Source: Cellulomonas sp. NS3
GTDB lineage: Bacteria; Actinomycetota; Actinomycetes; Actinomycetales; Cellulomonadaceae
Direction: 5' to 3'
Assembly (NCBI RefSeq): GCF_024757985.1
Contig: NZ_CP103289.1
Location: 1,364,001-1,428,000, forward strand
DNA length: 64,000 nucleotides
The notes beneath the pieces were generated by a model that worked only from the letters and a program-made list of their open reading frames with translations, was not told where the DNA came from and made no database searches. How positions within the stretch are numbered: position 1 is the stretch's first letter; every line of letters starts with the position of its first letter. Shown here piece by piece: positions 8,519 through 18,690 of the stretch. Made by a program: the position numbers and the translations under genes.

Positions 8519-9361
8519 TCAGTGCGCGTCGCGGTACCGCCACATGGTCAGCGACCCGAACACCGCCACGAGCGCCGCGGCCCACACGAGCGTCAGCGTG
8601 AGGCTGCTGCCCGGGTCGACGCCGTCCATGAGCGAGCGGACGGCGGTCACGAGGTGCGTCACGGGGTTGACCTCGACGAACGCCTGCAGCCAGCCCGGCA
8701 TCGTCGCGGGGTCCACGAAGATGTTGCTGCCGAACGTCAGCGGCGTGATGACGAGCATGCTCGCGCCCATCACGGACTGCGACGTGCGCAGCAGGAGGCT
8801 GAGGAACGTCCAGATCCAGCCGAGCGCGAACGCGAAGACCAGGAGCAGCAGCACGCCGAGCGCGACGCCGACCACGCCGCCGGCGGGACGCCAGCCCAGG
8901 ACCAGCCCGAGGCTGATGGTCACGAGCGAGGAGATCGTGAACCGCACCGCGTCGCCGAGCAGCATCCCGACGAGCGCCGACGGCCGCCAGATCGGCAGCG
9001 ACCGGAAGCGGTCGAAGACGCCCTTCTCGATGTCGGTGCGCAGGGTCGTGCCCGTGTACATCGTGATCATGATGACGCCCTGGACGAGGATCCCGGGGAG
9101 CAGGAACTGGATGTACTCCTCGGTGCTCCCGGCGAGCGCGCCGCCGAACAGGAACGTGAACAGCAGCGTGAACATGACCGGGAAGATCGTCACGTCGATG
9201 AGCTGCTCGGGGACGTGCTTGATCTTCAGCAGCGCGCGCCAGCCGAACGTCAGGGACGTCGAGAGCGCGCTCGGCGGCGCCGGTCGCTCGGTGCTCGCGA
9301 GCGCGGACAGGATCGCGGACGTCTGCGTGCCCTGCGACGGGCGGGTGGCCTCGAGCGTCAT
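8519..9361 (-). CDS. ABC-2 type transporter permease (DrrB-like)
   Basis: A 280-aa integral membrane protein with about six hydrophobic segments (for example [40 protein letters not shown] and [17 protein letters not shown]). The ABC-2 signature region near [20 protein letters not shown] is followed by [20 protein letters not shown], typical of DrrB/daunorubicin-type exporters. The ATG at 9361 overlaps the TGA of the ATPase gene by 4 bp (ATGA), which shows translational coupling and makes a two-subunit exporter likely. The substrate is unknown; the family exports drugs, lipids or polyketides. Confidence 0.92.
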   Translation of the reverse strand: MTLEATRPSQGTQTSAILSALASTERPAPPSALSTSLTFGWRALLKIKHVPEQLIDVTIFPVMFTLLFTFLFGGALAGSTEEYIQFLLPGILVQGVIMITMYTGTTLRTDIEKGVFDRFRSLPIWRPSALVGMLLGDAVRFTISSLVTISLGLVLGWRPAGGVVGVALGVLLLLVFAFALGWIWTFLSLLLRTSQSVMGASMLVITPLTFGSNIFVDPATMPGWLQAFVEVNPVTHLVTAVRSLMDGVDPGSSLTLTLVWAAALVAVFGSLTMWRYRDAH

Positions 9362-10356
9362 GCCGCGTCCTCCTCGATGGTGGTGCCGGTCGTGGTGGCG
9401 GTGCCGTCCGGCGGGCCGTCGGCGTGGTGGCCGGTGAGCGCGAGGAACACCTCGTCGAGCGTGGGCTGGCCGAGGGCGAACTGCGCGAGCCGCAGGTCCG
9501 CGGCGTCGAGCGCGGTGAGCGCCCGGGTCGCGAGCGCGGGGCTCTCGACGGTGGCGTCGAGCGCCGCGGGGTCGGCCTGGGTGCGGACCTCGACGCCGAG
9601 CTCGCGCTCGAGCACCTCGCGGGCCGCGTCCCGGTCCGCCGGGTCCATGACGCGCACGTGCAGCGACCCCGAGCCGACCGACGCCTTGAGCTCGCTCGAC
9701 GAGCCCTCCGCGATGACCTTGCCGCGGTCGATCACGCTGATCCGGTCCGCGAGCTGGTCGGCCTCGTCGAGGTACTGGGTGGTCAGCAGCACGGTCGTGC
9801 CGCACGCGACCATGGCCCGCACGATGTCCCACACCTCGTTGCGGCTGCGCGGGTCGAGGCCGGTGGTCGGCTCGTCGAGGAACAGCAGCTCGGGGGTCAC
9901 GACGATGCTCGCCGCGATGTCGATGCGCCGCCGCATGCCGCCCGAGTACTTCTTGACCTGCTGGGTCGCGGCCTCGGTGAGCCCGAACGCCGCGAGGAGC
10001 TCGTCGGCCCGCCGCGTCGCGGCCGCGCCCGTGTAGCCGAACAGCCGGCCGAGCAGGCGCAGGTTCTCCCGGCCGGTCAGGTCCTCATCGACCGACGCGA
10101 ACTGCCCCGTCAGGCTCACCCGCCGGCGCACCTCGCGCGACTCGCGGACGACGTCGTAGCCGAGCACGTGCGCCGTCCCGGCGTCGGGCGTCGAGAGCGT
10201 CGCGAGCATGTGGATCGTGGTGGTCTTGCCGGCACCGTTGGGCCCGAGGAACCCGTGCACGCCGCCGCGCGGGATCGCGAGGTCGACGCCGTCGACGGCG
10301 CGCGTCGCCCCGAACGTCTTGACGAGACCGTGGGTCTCGATGGCCAGGTCGGTCAT
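9358..10356 (-). CDS. ABC exporter ATP-binding protein (DrrA-like)
   Basis: A 332-aa ATPase that powers the adjacent permease. Walker A is GPNGAGKTT, the signature is [12 protein letters not shown], Walker B is [12 protein letters not shown], and the H-loop region is [19 protein letters not shown]. The C-terminal extension ending near [14 protein letters not shown] is typical of DrrA-type drug and lipid exporters. The ATG at 10356 has a strong Shine-Dalgarno sequence (GAGGAGGAGG). Together with the permease it forms a two-gene operon. Confidence 0.95.
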   Translation of the reverse strand: MTDLAIETHGLVKTFGATRAVDGVDLAIPRGGVHGFLGPNGAGKTTTIHMLATLSTPDAGTAHVLGYDVVRESREVRRRVSLTGQFASVDEDLTGRENLRLLGRLFGYTGAAATRRADELLAAFGLTEAATQQVKKYSGGMRRRIDIAASIVVTPELLFLDEPTTGLDPRSRNEVWDIVRAMVACGTTVLLTTQYLDEADQLADRISVIDRGKVIAEGSSSELKASVGSGSLHVRVMDPADRDAAREVLERELGVEVRTQADPAALDATVESPALATRALTALDAADLRLAQFALGQPTLDEVFLALTGHHADGPPDGTATTTGTTIEEDAA

Positions 10357-10580
10357 GCCGCCTCCTCCTCGCGCCGGGCGAGGTCGCGCCCGGTCGGTGG
10401 GCAGACCGGGGCCGGGCCCGGAACTCATCGGCCCGCGCGCAGCCCGTCCGGCACGCGGCGCACGCATGCCTCCGCGCTCGGCCCCTGCATGTCCCGGCGC
10501 TCGGCGCGCGCGTCGCCCGGTGCGGGACGAGACTGCGCAGGACGGACGTCGTCGCACGTCAGGCACCCGGGAGGCCCCGC

Positions 10581-12029
10581 ATGTCGACCGCACCCCCAGC
10601 ACCCCCCGCACCCCCCGCCTCCGGTCCCGCCGCGGGGGAGGACGCCCCGCTGGCCCGCACCGTCGGGCGCAAGGTCCTGCTGCTGTTCGTGGTCGGCGAC
10701 ATCCTCGGCGCGGGCATCTACTCGCTGACCGGCAAGGTGGCCGGAGAGGTCGGCGGCGCGATCTGGGTGCCGTTCCTCGTCGCGTTCGGGCTCGCGGCCC
10801 TGACCGCCGCGTCCTACGTCGAGCTCGTCGGCAAGTACCCCCGCGCGGCCGGCGCGGCGCTGTACGCGCACAAGGCCTTCGACAACCCGTTCGTGACGTT
10901 CATGGTCGCCTTCACGGTGATGATGTCGGGCGTCACGTCGGCGGCTGCGGCGGCCCGCGCCTTCGGGGGCGACTACCTCGCCGAGCTCGTGAGCGTGCCG
11001 ACGCTTGTCGCGGCGTACGCGTTCCTGGCGCTCGTCGCCGTGGTGAACCTCATCGGCATCTCGGAGTCGATGCGGGTGAACGTGGTGCTCACGCTCATCG
11101 AGGCGTCGGGGCTGCTCGTGGTCCTCGTCATCGGCGCGTGGGCCGTCGTGACCGGCGACGGGGAGCCGTCGCGCGCCCTCGACCTCGACCCCGGCGACGC
11201 GAGCGTGTGGACGGCGGTGCTCGGCGGGACCGCGCTGGCGTTCTACGCGCTGCTGGGTTTCGAGGACTCCGTCAACCTGGCCGAGGAGTGCCAGGAGCCG
11301 CGCCGCGACTTCGGGCGCGCGCTGTTCGGCGGGCTCGCGATCACCGGCGTCGTGTACCTCGCGGTCGCGTTCACCTCGACGCTGCTCGTCGACACCGCGA
11401 CGCTCCGGGACTCGACCGGCCCGCTGCTCGAGGTGGTCAAGGTCGCGGGGCTCGCGTTCCCGCCGACGCTGTTCGCGGTCATCGCGCTGTTCGCGGTCGG
11501 CAACACGGCCCTGATCAACATGATCATGGCCTCGCGCCTCGTCTACGGGATGGCGCGGGAGGGCATCGTGCCGCCGGTGCTCGGGCGGGTGAGCCGGCGC
11601 CGCACGCCGTCGGTCGCGATCGCGTTCACCATCGCGATCGCGCTGACGCTCGTGAGCACCGGGGACCTCGCGGGCCTCGCGGACACGACCGTGCTGCTGC
11701 TCCTGCTGGTGTTCGCGGTCGTCAACGTCGCGGTGCTCGTGCTCCGGAGGGAGCCGGCAGAGTCGACCGGCGACGCGAAGGCGGACGGTGTGGAGGGCGC
11801 TGCGGACGCCGCCGGGACCACGGCGGCGGCGGGGGGTGCGCGCGCCCTCGACCGGCGCGGGTTCCGCGCGCCGACCTGGGCGCCCGTGCTCGGGGCGGTC
11901 GTGAGCCTCGTGCTGGCGAGCCCGCTCACCGGGCGCGAGGACGCCGTCTACGTCCGGGCGGCGCTGCTGCTCGGCATCGGCGTCGCGCTGTACGGGATCA
12001 ACCGGCTGCTCGTCCGTCGCGCGGGCTGA
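10581..12029 (+). CDS. APC-superfamily amino-acid permease
   Basis: A 482-aa membrane transporter. A Pro/Ala-rich cytoplasmic N-terminus precedes [20 protein letters not shown], the conserved APC helix 1 with the GAGIY substrate-binding break. About 12 hydrophobic segments follow, including [20 protein letters not shown], the family's conserved loop. A charged cytoplasmic insert (about residues 395-430) separates the last two helix pairs. It probably imports amino acids by cation symport or exchange; the substrate is not predictable. The ATG at 10581 follows GGGAGG by 6 nt. It is divergent from the ABC exporter and convergent with the L,D-transpeptidase. Confidence 0.9.
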   Translation: MSTAPPAPPAPPASGPAAGEDAPLARTVGRKVLLLFVVGDILGAGIYSLTGKVAGEVGGAIWVPFLVAFGLAALTAASYVELVGKYPRAAGAALYAHKAFDNPFVTFMVAFTVMMSGVTSAAAAARAFGGDYLAELVSVPTLVAAYAFLALVAVVNLIGISESMRVNVVLTLIEASGLLVVLVIGAWAVVTGDGEPSRALDLDPGDASVWTAVLGGTALAFYALLGFEDSVNLAEECQEPRRDFGRALFGGLAITGVVYLAVAFTSTLLVDTATLRDSTGPLLEVVKVAGLAFPPTLFAVIALFAVGNTALINMIMASRLVYGMAREGIVPPVLGRVSRRRTPSVAIAFTIAIALTLVSTGDLAGLADTTVLLLLLVFAVVNVAVLVLRREPAESTGDAKADGVEGAADAAGTTAAAGGARALDRRGFRAPTWAPVLGAVVSLVLASPLTGREDAVYVRAALLLGIGVALYGINRLLVRRAG

Positions 12030-12083
12030 GCCTGCACGGCGGCGGCCGAGCCGGCGTGCCCGGTGCCGCCACGTGCATGCGCG

Positions 12084-12962
12084 TCACGCCGTGATGAGCA
12101 CCGGGGTCCCGAGCGGGACGCCCGCGAACGCGTCGAGCACGTCCGCCGGGATGCGCAGGCACCCGTTCGAGATCGCGCCGCTGTGGCTCGGGTAGGCGTG
12201 GATCGCGATCGGCGCGGGCCCGCCGCTGAACTGGTCGAGCGTCGGGGAGTGCGCGCCGAACGTCACGAAGACGCGCGAGTACGTCGCGTTCGGGTCCGGG
12301 TAGATCGACATCACGAAGGTGCGCGTGACGGGGGTCGGTGTCTCGGGGGTGCCGATGCCCGCGACCGTGCGCGCGAGCACCTCCTCGCCGCGCCACAGGG
12401 TGACCTCGCCGGTGCTGAGCGTCGCGGTGATGCGCAGGTCGGTCGTGCTCGTCGTCACGTCGCCCGCCCACACCCAGCCGGTCGCCTCGTTGACCCCCGA
12501 GGGCCCGACCTCGCTCGGCAGCCCGCGCCGGACGACGAGCATCACCTGGTACCAGTCGCCCTCCTGCGCGACGACGGGGTACGACGTGTCGCCCTGGTAC
12601 GCCGCGACGGGCAGCAGCGCGAACGCCTCGCCGCGCGGCGCGTCGTAGAGCGGCGCGCCCGCGGGCGTGCTCGGGGCGACGAGCAGGCCGCTCGGCGCGG
12701 CGCCGGGGTCCGGGTCCGGGACCGCGCGCGGCAGGACGGCCCACGGGTCCGCGACCGGGAGGGCGGCGAAGTCCAGGGGAGGCGGGGTCCAGGCCGGGGC
12801 CGGCGCGGTGGGCGCCGGCGGGTGCGTGCGCTCGGCGGTCACGGGGGCGCGCACGGTCTGCGTCGGCCCGGGGTCGATGGTCGGGGGCCCGGCCGTGCCG
12901 CAGCCCGCGAGCACCGTCACGAGGAGGGCGGCGGCGAGGGCCGTGCGCGGTCGGGGGCTCAT
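12084..12962 (-). CDS. L,D-transpeptidase (YkuD) lipoprotein
   Basis: A 292-aa cell-wall enzyme that makes 3-3 peptidoglycan cross-links or attaches proteins. The N-terminus ALAAALLVTVLAGC is a lipoprotein signal with lipobox LAGC, so it should be anchored outside the membrane. A Pro-rich linker follows. The C-terminal YkuD domain (about residues 165-292) ends with HAYPSHSGAISNGCLRI, where Cys268 is the catalytic nucleophile of the H-x-SxGC-R motif. The ATG at 12962 was chosen because it places the signal peptide at the N-terminus. It is convergent with the amino-acid permease. Confidence 0.92.
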   Translation of the reverse strand: MSPRPRTALAAALLVTVLAGCGTAGPPTIDPGPTQTVRAPVTAERTHPPAPTAPAPAWTPPPLDFAALPVADPWAVLPRAVPDPDPGAAPSGLLVAPSTPAGAPLYDAPRGEAFALLPVAAYQGDTSYPVVAQEGDWYQVMLVVRRGLPSEVGPSGVNEATGWVWAGDVTTSTTDLRITATLSTGEVTLWRGEEVLARTVAGIGTPETPTPVTRTFVMSIYPDPNATYSRVFVTFGAHSPTLDQFSGGPAPIAIHAYPSHSGAISNGCLRIPADVLDAFAGVPLGTPVLITA

Positions 12963-13123
12963 CCCGTCGAGTATCGCCCCGGTCCGTCGCGGGGTCACGC
13001 GGAGCCGCGACCGCGTCCTCGCGCCGCGGGACCGACCTGCCGGACGTGGCGCCCTCGCCGGCGGAACCCGGTCGCCGCTCCGTGGGCCGAAGGTCGGTGG
13101 CTCGGCAGGGCCGGACGGGCTAC

Positions 13124-13139
13124 TGTGGTCTAGACCACT
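13124..13139. promoter_or_regulatory. dre operator (DasR site) upstream of ptsH
   Basis: The 14-bp perfect palindrome GTGGTCTAGACCAC lies at 13125-13138. The 16-bp window matches the known DasR responsive element (A[C/G]TGGTCTAGACCA[C/G]T) at 15 of 16 positions. It is centred about 30 bp before the HPr start codon, next to a possible -10 TACTGT (13121-13126), where a bound repressor would block transcription. Confidence 0.88.
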
Positions 13140-13161
13140 GTCGCCGAGCCCGGAGGCCAGC

Positions 13162-13422
13162 ATGCCCGCACGTCGCGTCACCGTCGCGATCCCCGAGGGG
13201 CTGCACGCGCGCCCCGCGGCGCTCTTCGTCAAGCTCGCGGGGGAGCAGCCGTCACCGGTGACGCTGCGCCGCCCCGACGGCGAGCCGGTGCCCGCGTCGA
13301 GCATCCTCAGCATCATGACGCTCGGCGTGCACGCGGGCGAGGAGGTCGTGCTCGAGTCCGACGGCGACGCGGCCGAGGCCTCGCTCGACGCGCTCGAGAC
13401 CTACCTCGTCAGCGCGGGCTGA
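13162..13422 (+). CDS. ptsH: PTS phosphocarrier protein HPr
   Basis: An 86-aa cytoplasmic phosphocarrier that passes phosphate from EI to EIIA. The active-site segment IPEGLHARPAA puts the phospho-acceptor at His15, the canonical position. ASSILSIMTLG includes Ser46, the regulatory site in low-GC bacteria; actinobacteria usually lack the corresponding kinase. The ATG at 13162 gives the normal family length; the preceding GGAGG is about 6 nt away. It is convergent with ptsI (15-bp gap) and has its own dre operator, so control by DasR is expected. Confidence 0.97.
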   Translation: MPARRVTVAIPEGLHARPAALFVKLAGEQPSPVTLRRPDGEPVPASSILSIMTLGVHAGEEVVLESDGDAAEASLDALETYLVSAG

Positions 13423-13436
13423 CCGCACCCGCCCGC

Positions 13437-15125
13437 TCAGAGCCCCAGCTCCTCCAGCACCCCGAGGCGCGCGCGCACCGCCGCGCGCGCGTCCTCGGCG
13501 GAGTCCGACCCGAGCGCGAGCGCCCCGAGCTCGACGCACTCGGCGCGCGTGACGCTCGCGAGCACCGCGGCCACGTCGGGCAGCGCGCGCGCCGTCATCG
13601 ACAGGGTCGTGACGCCCAGGCCGACGAGCACGACGGCGAGCGCGGGGTCGGCCGCCGCCTCGCCGCACACCCCCACGGGCCGGTCGTGCCGCGCGCCGCC
13701 CCGGCACGTCGCGGCGACGAGCTCGAGCACCGCGGGCTGCCACGCCGTGGACAGCGGCGCGAGCTCGCCCAAGAGGCGGTCCGCGGCCATCGTGTACTGC
13801 GTGAGGTCGTTGGTGCCGACGCTCGCGAACGCCGCGCGCGCGAGGATCGGTCCGGCCGTGAGCGCCGCGCTCGGCACCTCGACCATGACGCCCGCGGTGG
13901 TCAGCCCGTGCGCGGCGCAGCGCTCGACGAACTCCGCCGTCTCGGCGACCGTCGAGACCATCGGCGCCATGACCCACACCTCGGCGCCCTCCGCCGCGGC
14001 GGCCTGCGCGATCGCGGCGAGCTGGTCGTCGAGGACCTGGGGGTCGCGCGTCGCGGTGCGCAGCCCGCGGACGCCGAGGGCCGGGTTCGGCTCGCCGGGG
14101 GCGGTCAGGAACGGCAGCGGCTTGTCCGCCCCGGCGTCGAGCGTCCGCACGACGACCTTCTTGCCGGGGAACGCCGACAGCACGGTCCGGTACTGCGCGA
14201 CCTGCTCCTCGATGCCCGGTGCCTCGGGCCGGTCGAGGAAGCAGAACTCGGTGCGGAACAGCCCGACGCCCTCGGCGCCCGCAGCCGCTGCGGCCGCGGC
14301 CCCGCCGGGGTGCCCGATGTTCGCGAGCAGCGGCACGTCGTGCCCGTCGCGCGTGCGCCCGTGGCCGTCGAACGTCCGGGTCCGCCGCGCCGCGGCAGCC
14401 GCGCGCTCGACCTCGTCGTCGGTCGGGTGCACGAGCACCGTGCCGGCCGCGCCGTCGACGAGCACGAGCGCGCCCTCGGGGACGGACGCGGCGTCGGCGG
14501 CGCCGACCACCGCGGGGATGCCGAGCGAGCGCGCGAGGATCGCGGTGTGCGACGTCGGGCCGCCCTCGCGCGTGACGATCGCGAGGACCTCCTCGGGGTC
14601 GAGCGTCGCGGTGTCGGCCGGGGAGAGGTCGTCCGCGAGGAGCACGATGGGGTGCCCGGGGTGCGGGACGCCCGGCGCGGGCCGGCCCGCGAGCGCGCAG
14701 ACCAGGCGGTCGCGCACGTCGGCGACGTCGCGGGCGCGCTCGCCGAGGTACCCCCCGATCGCGCGGAGCTGGTCGATCACGGTCGCCGCGGCGTCCCAGA
14801 CGGCGCGCGCGGGGTCGAGGCGCTGCGTCCGGACGAGTCCCGTCGCGGTCGTGACGAGCGTCTGGTCCGCCGCCATGAGGGCGGTCGCCTCGAGCACCTC
14901 GCGGCCCTCCCCGGTCGCGTGCTCCGCGGCCGCCTCCAGCTCGTGCTGGACCTCGGCCGAGACGCGGGAGATCCGCGCGGCGGCCTCGTCCGCGTCGACG
15001 CCCTCGGGCAGGGTCGCGACCGGCGGCTCGGGCACGCCGTCGGGCATGCGCGTGACGCGGCCGGCGACGCGGCCGGGGCTCACGCCGATGCCGGTGACGA
15101 GGTGCTGGTCCTGGACGTCGGTCAT
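13437..15125 (-). CDS. ptsI: PTS enzyme I (PEP-protein phosphotransferase)
   Basis: A 562-aa general PTS enzyme that autophosphorylates from PEP and phosphorylates HPr. In order it has an HPr-binding helical region, the phosphohistidine segment REGGPTSHTAILARSLGIPA with His193, and the PEP-binding barrel with GVGLFRTEFCFLDRPEAPG, ALGVRGLRTATRDPQV, FASVGTNDLTQYTMAADR and GVCGEAAADPALA. The ATG at 15125 was chosen; an in-frame upstream extension made of Ser-Thr-Pro repeats lies in intergenic repeat DNA. It is convergent with ptsH and lies downstream of the EIIC gene but behind a strong hairpin. Confidence 0.97.
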   Translation of the reverse strand: MTDVQDQHLVTGIGVSPGRVAGRVTRMPDGVPEPPVATLPEGVDADEAAARISRVSAEVQHELEAAAEHATGEGREVLEATALMAADQTLVTTATGLVRTQRLDPARAVWDAAATVIDQLRAIGGYLGERARDVADVRDRLVCALAGRPAPGVPHPGHPIVLLADDLSPADTATLDPEEVLAIVTREGGPTSHTAILARSLGIPAVVGAADAASVPEGALVLVDGAAGTVLVHPTDDEVERAAAAARRTRTFDGHGRTRDGHDVPLLANIGHPGGAAAAAAAGAEGVGLFRTEFCFLDRPEAPGIEEQVAQYRTVLSAFPGKKVVVRTLDAGADKPLPFLTAPGEPNPALGVRGLRTATRDPQVLDDQLAAIAQAAAAEGAEVWVMAPMVSTVAETAEFVERCAAHGLTTAGVMVEVPSAALTAGPILARAAFASVGTNDLTQYTMAADRLLGELAPLSTAWQPAVLELVAATCRGGARHDRPVGVCGEAAADPALAVVLVGLGVTTLSMTARALPDVAAVLASVTRAECVELGALALGSDSAEDARAAVRARLGVLEELGL

Positions 15126-15144
15126 GGGGGTCCTCGTGCTCGGG

Positions 15145-15171
15145 GTCGACGGTGTCGACGGGGTCGACGGG
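15145..15171. repeat. Three tandem 9-bp GTCGACGG(T/G) units
   Basis: Three direct copies of GTCGACGGN lie 20 bp upstream of the ptsI start codon. Each contains the palindrome GTCGAC at a 9-bp spacing. It may be a simple slippage repeat in the ptsI leader; no regulator is known for it. Confidence 0.5.
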
Positions 15172-15195
15172 CGGGGGCGGGGTGCCGGGGCGGCG

Positions 15196-15238
15196 GCCCG
15201 GGCCCGGTCGGCGAGCGTGCCGCCGACCGGACCCGGGC
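15196..15238 (-). terminator. Strong hairpin terminator after the EIIC gene
   Basis: Two 18-bp arms (15196-15213 and 15221-15238) pair with a single mismatch around a 7-nt loop. It begins 15 nt after the EIIC stop codon and lies upstream of ptsI. It should separate EIIC transcription from ptsI, or act as a partial terminator within one operon. Confidence 0.8.
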
Positions 15239-15252
15239 GCGTCACGTCCCGG

Positions 15253-16647
<1,395 letters not shown>

Positions 16648-16758
16648 GACGGGGGGTCACTCCTCGTGGTGGGCGGCCGTGCGGGTGGGGCGCAGGGCCG
16701 ATCGGGTGGAGGGTGGGGCGGGGGTGGGGCGACGGGACTTCGGTGGGCCGAACGCGCT

Positions 16759-16787
16759 GCACTAGATGTCTGGACCAGTTGCGGCAA
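16759..16787 (-). promoter_or_regulatory. Candidate promoter of the EIIC gene
   Basis: Read on the minus strand, TTGCCG (16787-16782) and TAGTGC (16764-16759) are separated by 17 bp. The dre-like site occupies the spacer, so repressor and polymerase would compete directly. The match to consensus is moderate. Confidence 0.45.
16764..16779. promoter_or_regulatory. dre-like DasR site between the EIIC and dasR genes
   Basis: AGATGTCTGGACCAGT matches the dre consensus at 13 of 16 positions. The right half GGACCAGT is well conserved and the left half is degenerate. It lies in the 203-bp divergent region between the EIIC gene and the GntR regulator and could control both, including autoregulation. 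Confidence 0.6.
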
Positions 16788-16850
16788 CCATGATGGAATG
16801 CCGCATAAGGTGTCAAGAGTCCGGCGATCCCGCCGCGGCCCGACGAGGGG

Positions 16851-17675
16851 ATGAGGGTGGGTCGCTCGGTTCTCAAGCACGTCCGGGTCAGGGACTACCT
16901 GCGCTCGCTCGTCACGCACGAGCTCTCCGTGGGCGACACCATCCCGTCCGAGCGCGCGCTGTGCGAGCGGTTCGGCGTCTCCCGGATGACCGTGCGCCAG
17001 GCCGTCGACGCGCTCGTCGTCGAGGGCCTGCTGGCCCGCGAGCAGGGCCGCGGCACGTTCGTCGCCCCCGGCAAGGTCGACCTCGAGGTGCGCCTCGCGT
17101 CGTTCGGCGAGGAGATGGCCCGCCGCGGCATGACGCCGTCGTCCGAGGTCCTGTCCGCCGAGGTCGTCGAGGCCACGCCCGACATCGCCGACGCGCTCGA
17201 CATCCTCCCCGGCGAGATGACGTTCTACCTGCACCGCGTGCGCTTCGCCGACGGCGAGCCCATGGCGATCGAGCAGTCCTGGCTGCCCTGCCGGCTCGTG
17301 CCCGGCCTGTTCGACGGCGACGTCCCGCAGAGCGTCTACGGCGAGCTCCGCCGCCGCGGGCTCGAGCCCGACTGGGGCGAGGACGTCGTCGCGGCGACCG
17401 AGGTGCACGCCGCGGACGCCGAGCTGCTGCGCGTCCCCGTCGGGCGCGCGGTCCTGCGGCTCTCCCGGCGCACCTTCGCCGGCGAGACCGCGTGCGTGTA
17501 CTCGCGGTCGGTCTACCGGGCCGACCGTTACGTCCTGTGGGTCCCGCTGCGCGCACCGAGGCGCGCTCTGACACCGAGGTCCGGGACCACGTCCGAGGCG
17601 CAGGCACAGCCGCCTGCGCAGGGGCAGAGCGACGGGACGCCGGCCGACCCGGCGATGAGCGGGGTCGCGACATGA
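16851..17675 (+). CDS. dasR: GntR/HutC-family regulator, DasR-like
   Basis: A 274-aa transcription factor. An N-terminal winged HTH (about residues 8-75: SVGDTIPSERALCERFGVSR, MTVRQAVDALVVEGLL, QGRGTFVAPG) is followed by a UTRA effector domain (about 90-240) with FYLHRVRFADGEPMAIEQSW and RLSRRTFAGETACVYSRSVY. DasR of Streptomyces binds dre sites and is released by glucosamine-6-phosphate. The dre sequences at ptsH and in front of this gene support the same role here. A 35-residue polar tail is not conserved. The gene precedes the EIIB-EIIB-EIIA genes by 16 bp, so the regulator and PTS subunits are probably one operon. Confidence 0.88.
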   Translation: MRVGRSVLKHVRVRDYLRSLVTHELSVGDTIPSERALCERFGVSRMTVRQAVDALVVEGLLAREQGRGTFVAPGKVDLEVRLASFGEEMARRGMTPSSEVLSAEVVEATPDIADALDILPGEMTFYLHRVRFADGEPMAIEQSWLPCRLVPGLFDGDVPQSVYGELRRRGLEPDWGEDVVAATEVHAADAELLRVPVGRAVLRLSRRTFAGETACVYSRSVYRADRYVLWVPLRAPRRALTPRSGTTSEAQAQPPAQGQSDGTPADPAMSGVAT

Positions 17676-17691
17676 ACGAAGGGTGGAACGG

Positions 17692-17925
17692 GTGACGGCT
17701 CAGGCCCAGAGCATTCTGGCGGCGCTCGGAGGGGTCGCCAACATCGTCGACATCGAGCCCTGCACCACACGGCTGCGGTCCGAGGTGCGCGACACCGCGC
17801 TCGTCGACGTCAAGGCCCTGCGCGTCGCCGGCGCGCACGGCGTGATGATCGCTGGGCGTGTCGTGCAGGTCGTGGTCGGCCCGCACGTCGACACGATCGC
17901 GGCGGACCTCGAGGAGCTCCTGTGA
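17692..17925 (+). CDS. ptsB: PTS EIIB subunit, GlcNAc/glucose family (copy 1)
   Basis: A 77-aa free-standing EIIB domain that takes phosphate from EIIA and passes it to the sugar in EIIC. The phosphocysteine motif is DIEPCTTRLRSEV with Cys24, and the C-terminal VVQVVVGPHVDTIAADLEEL matches the family. The GTG at 17692 gives the usual MxxAxxILAALGG start; a GTG three codons earlier is possible. It follows dasR by 16 bp and is followed by a second EIIB. Confidence 0.92.
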   Translation: MTAQAQSILAALGGVANIVDIEPCTTRLRSEVRDTALVDVKALRVAGAHGVMIAGRVVQVVVGPHVDTIAADLEELL

Positions 17926-17960
17926 ACCGCAGGAGCTCCGCGAGGGCCGGCGCAGACACG

Positions 17961-17980
17961 CGGGGGCCCGGCAGCCCCCG
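17961..17980 (+). other. Intergenic hairpin between the two EIIB genes
   Basis: The 7-bp arms CGGGGGC (17961-17967) and GCCCCCG (17974-17980) with a 6-nt loop lie in the 76-bp gap between the EIIB genes. It may be an attenuator or an RNA-processing element that sets the ratio of upstream to downstream products. Confidence 0.4.
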
Positions 17981-18001
17981 TCCGACATCAAGGGAGAACT
18001 C

Positions 18002-18232
18002 ATGAGCAAGGCAGAGCAGATCCTCGCGGGCCTCGGCGGCGACGCGAACGTCGTCGACCTCGAGGCGTGCATCACGCGCCTGCGCGTCGAGGTCGTCGAC
18101 CCCTCGCTCGTCGACGAGGCGGTCCTCAAGGCCACCGGCGCGTTCGGCGTCATGCGCTCGGGCACCGCGGTCCAGGTCGTCGTCGGCCCCGAGGCCGACA
18201 CGATCGCCTCCGACATCGAGGACCTCCGCTGA
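18002..18232 (+). CDS. ptsB: PTS EIIB subunit, GlcNAc/glucose family (copy 2)
   Basis: A 76-aa paralogue of the preceding EIIB, with well over half the residues identical by eye. The phosphocysteine motif is DLEACITRLRVEV with Cys23, then GTAVQVVVGPEADTIASDIE. The start is strongly supported by AAGGGAG 5 nt upstream of the ATG. Its stop overlaps the start of the EIIA gene (TGATG), so the two are translationally coupled. A single EIIA and a single visible EIIC serve two EIIB copies, suggesting a second EIIC elsewhere or a specialised role. Confidence 0.93.
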   Translation: MSKAEQILAGLGGDANVVDLEACITRLRVEVVDPSLVDEAVLKATGAFGVMRSGTAVQVVVGPEADTIASDIEDLR

Positions 18233-18690
18233 TGGGACTCACGGTGCTGGCCCCGGTCGCGGGCGTCGTGCACGCGATGGCCGACGTGCCCGACCCGGTG
18301 TTCGGCGGCGAGATCGTCGGGCCCGGCCTCGCGATCGACCCGCCGCGCGAGGGTGTCGTCAACGCGATCGCCCCGGTGAGCGGCACGATCGCCAAGCTCC
18401 ACGCGCACGCGTTCGTGGTCGTCGGGGGCGACGGGCGTGCGGCGCTCGTGCACCTCGGGCTCGACACCGTCCAGCTCCAGGGCCAGGGCTTCGAGCTGCA
18501 CGCGGCCGAGGGCGACGTCGTCGAGGCCGGCGACGTGGTCGTGAGCTGGGACCCGGGCCAGGTCGAGGCCGGCGGGCGCTCGCCCATCTGCCCGGTCGTC
18601 GCGCTCGAGGGCGTACCGGGCAGCCTCACGCCGCTCGTCGCGATCGGTGCGCAGGTCAGCCCCGGGGACGCGCTGTTCGAGTGGAGCTGA
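18232..18690 (+). CDS. crr: PTS EIIA, glucose type
   Basis: A 152-aa EIIA-Glc-type protein. It begins LTVLAPVAGVVHAMADVPDP, typical of the family, and carries LHAHAFVVV with His59 and ALVHLGLDTVQLQGQGFELH with the phospho-acceptor His74. Length and motifs match Crr of E. coli and Streptomyces. It accepts phosphate from HPr and passes it to the EIIB proteins. The ATG at 18232 overlaps the previous stop. Its end overlaps the HAD gene by 10 nt, completing a tight dasR-ptsB-ptsB-crr-HAD cluster. Confidence 0.96.
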   Translation: MGLTVLAPVAGVVHAMADVPDPVFGGEIVGPGLAIDPPREGVVNAIAPVSGTIAKLHAHAFVVVGGDGRAALVHLGLDTVQLQGQGFELHAAEGDVVEAGDVVVSWDPGQVEAGGRSPICPVVALEGVPGSLTPLVAIGAQVSPGDALFEWS

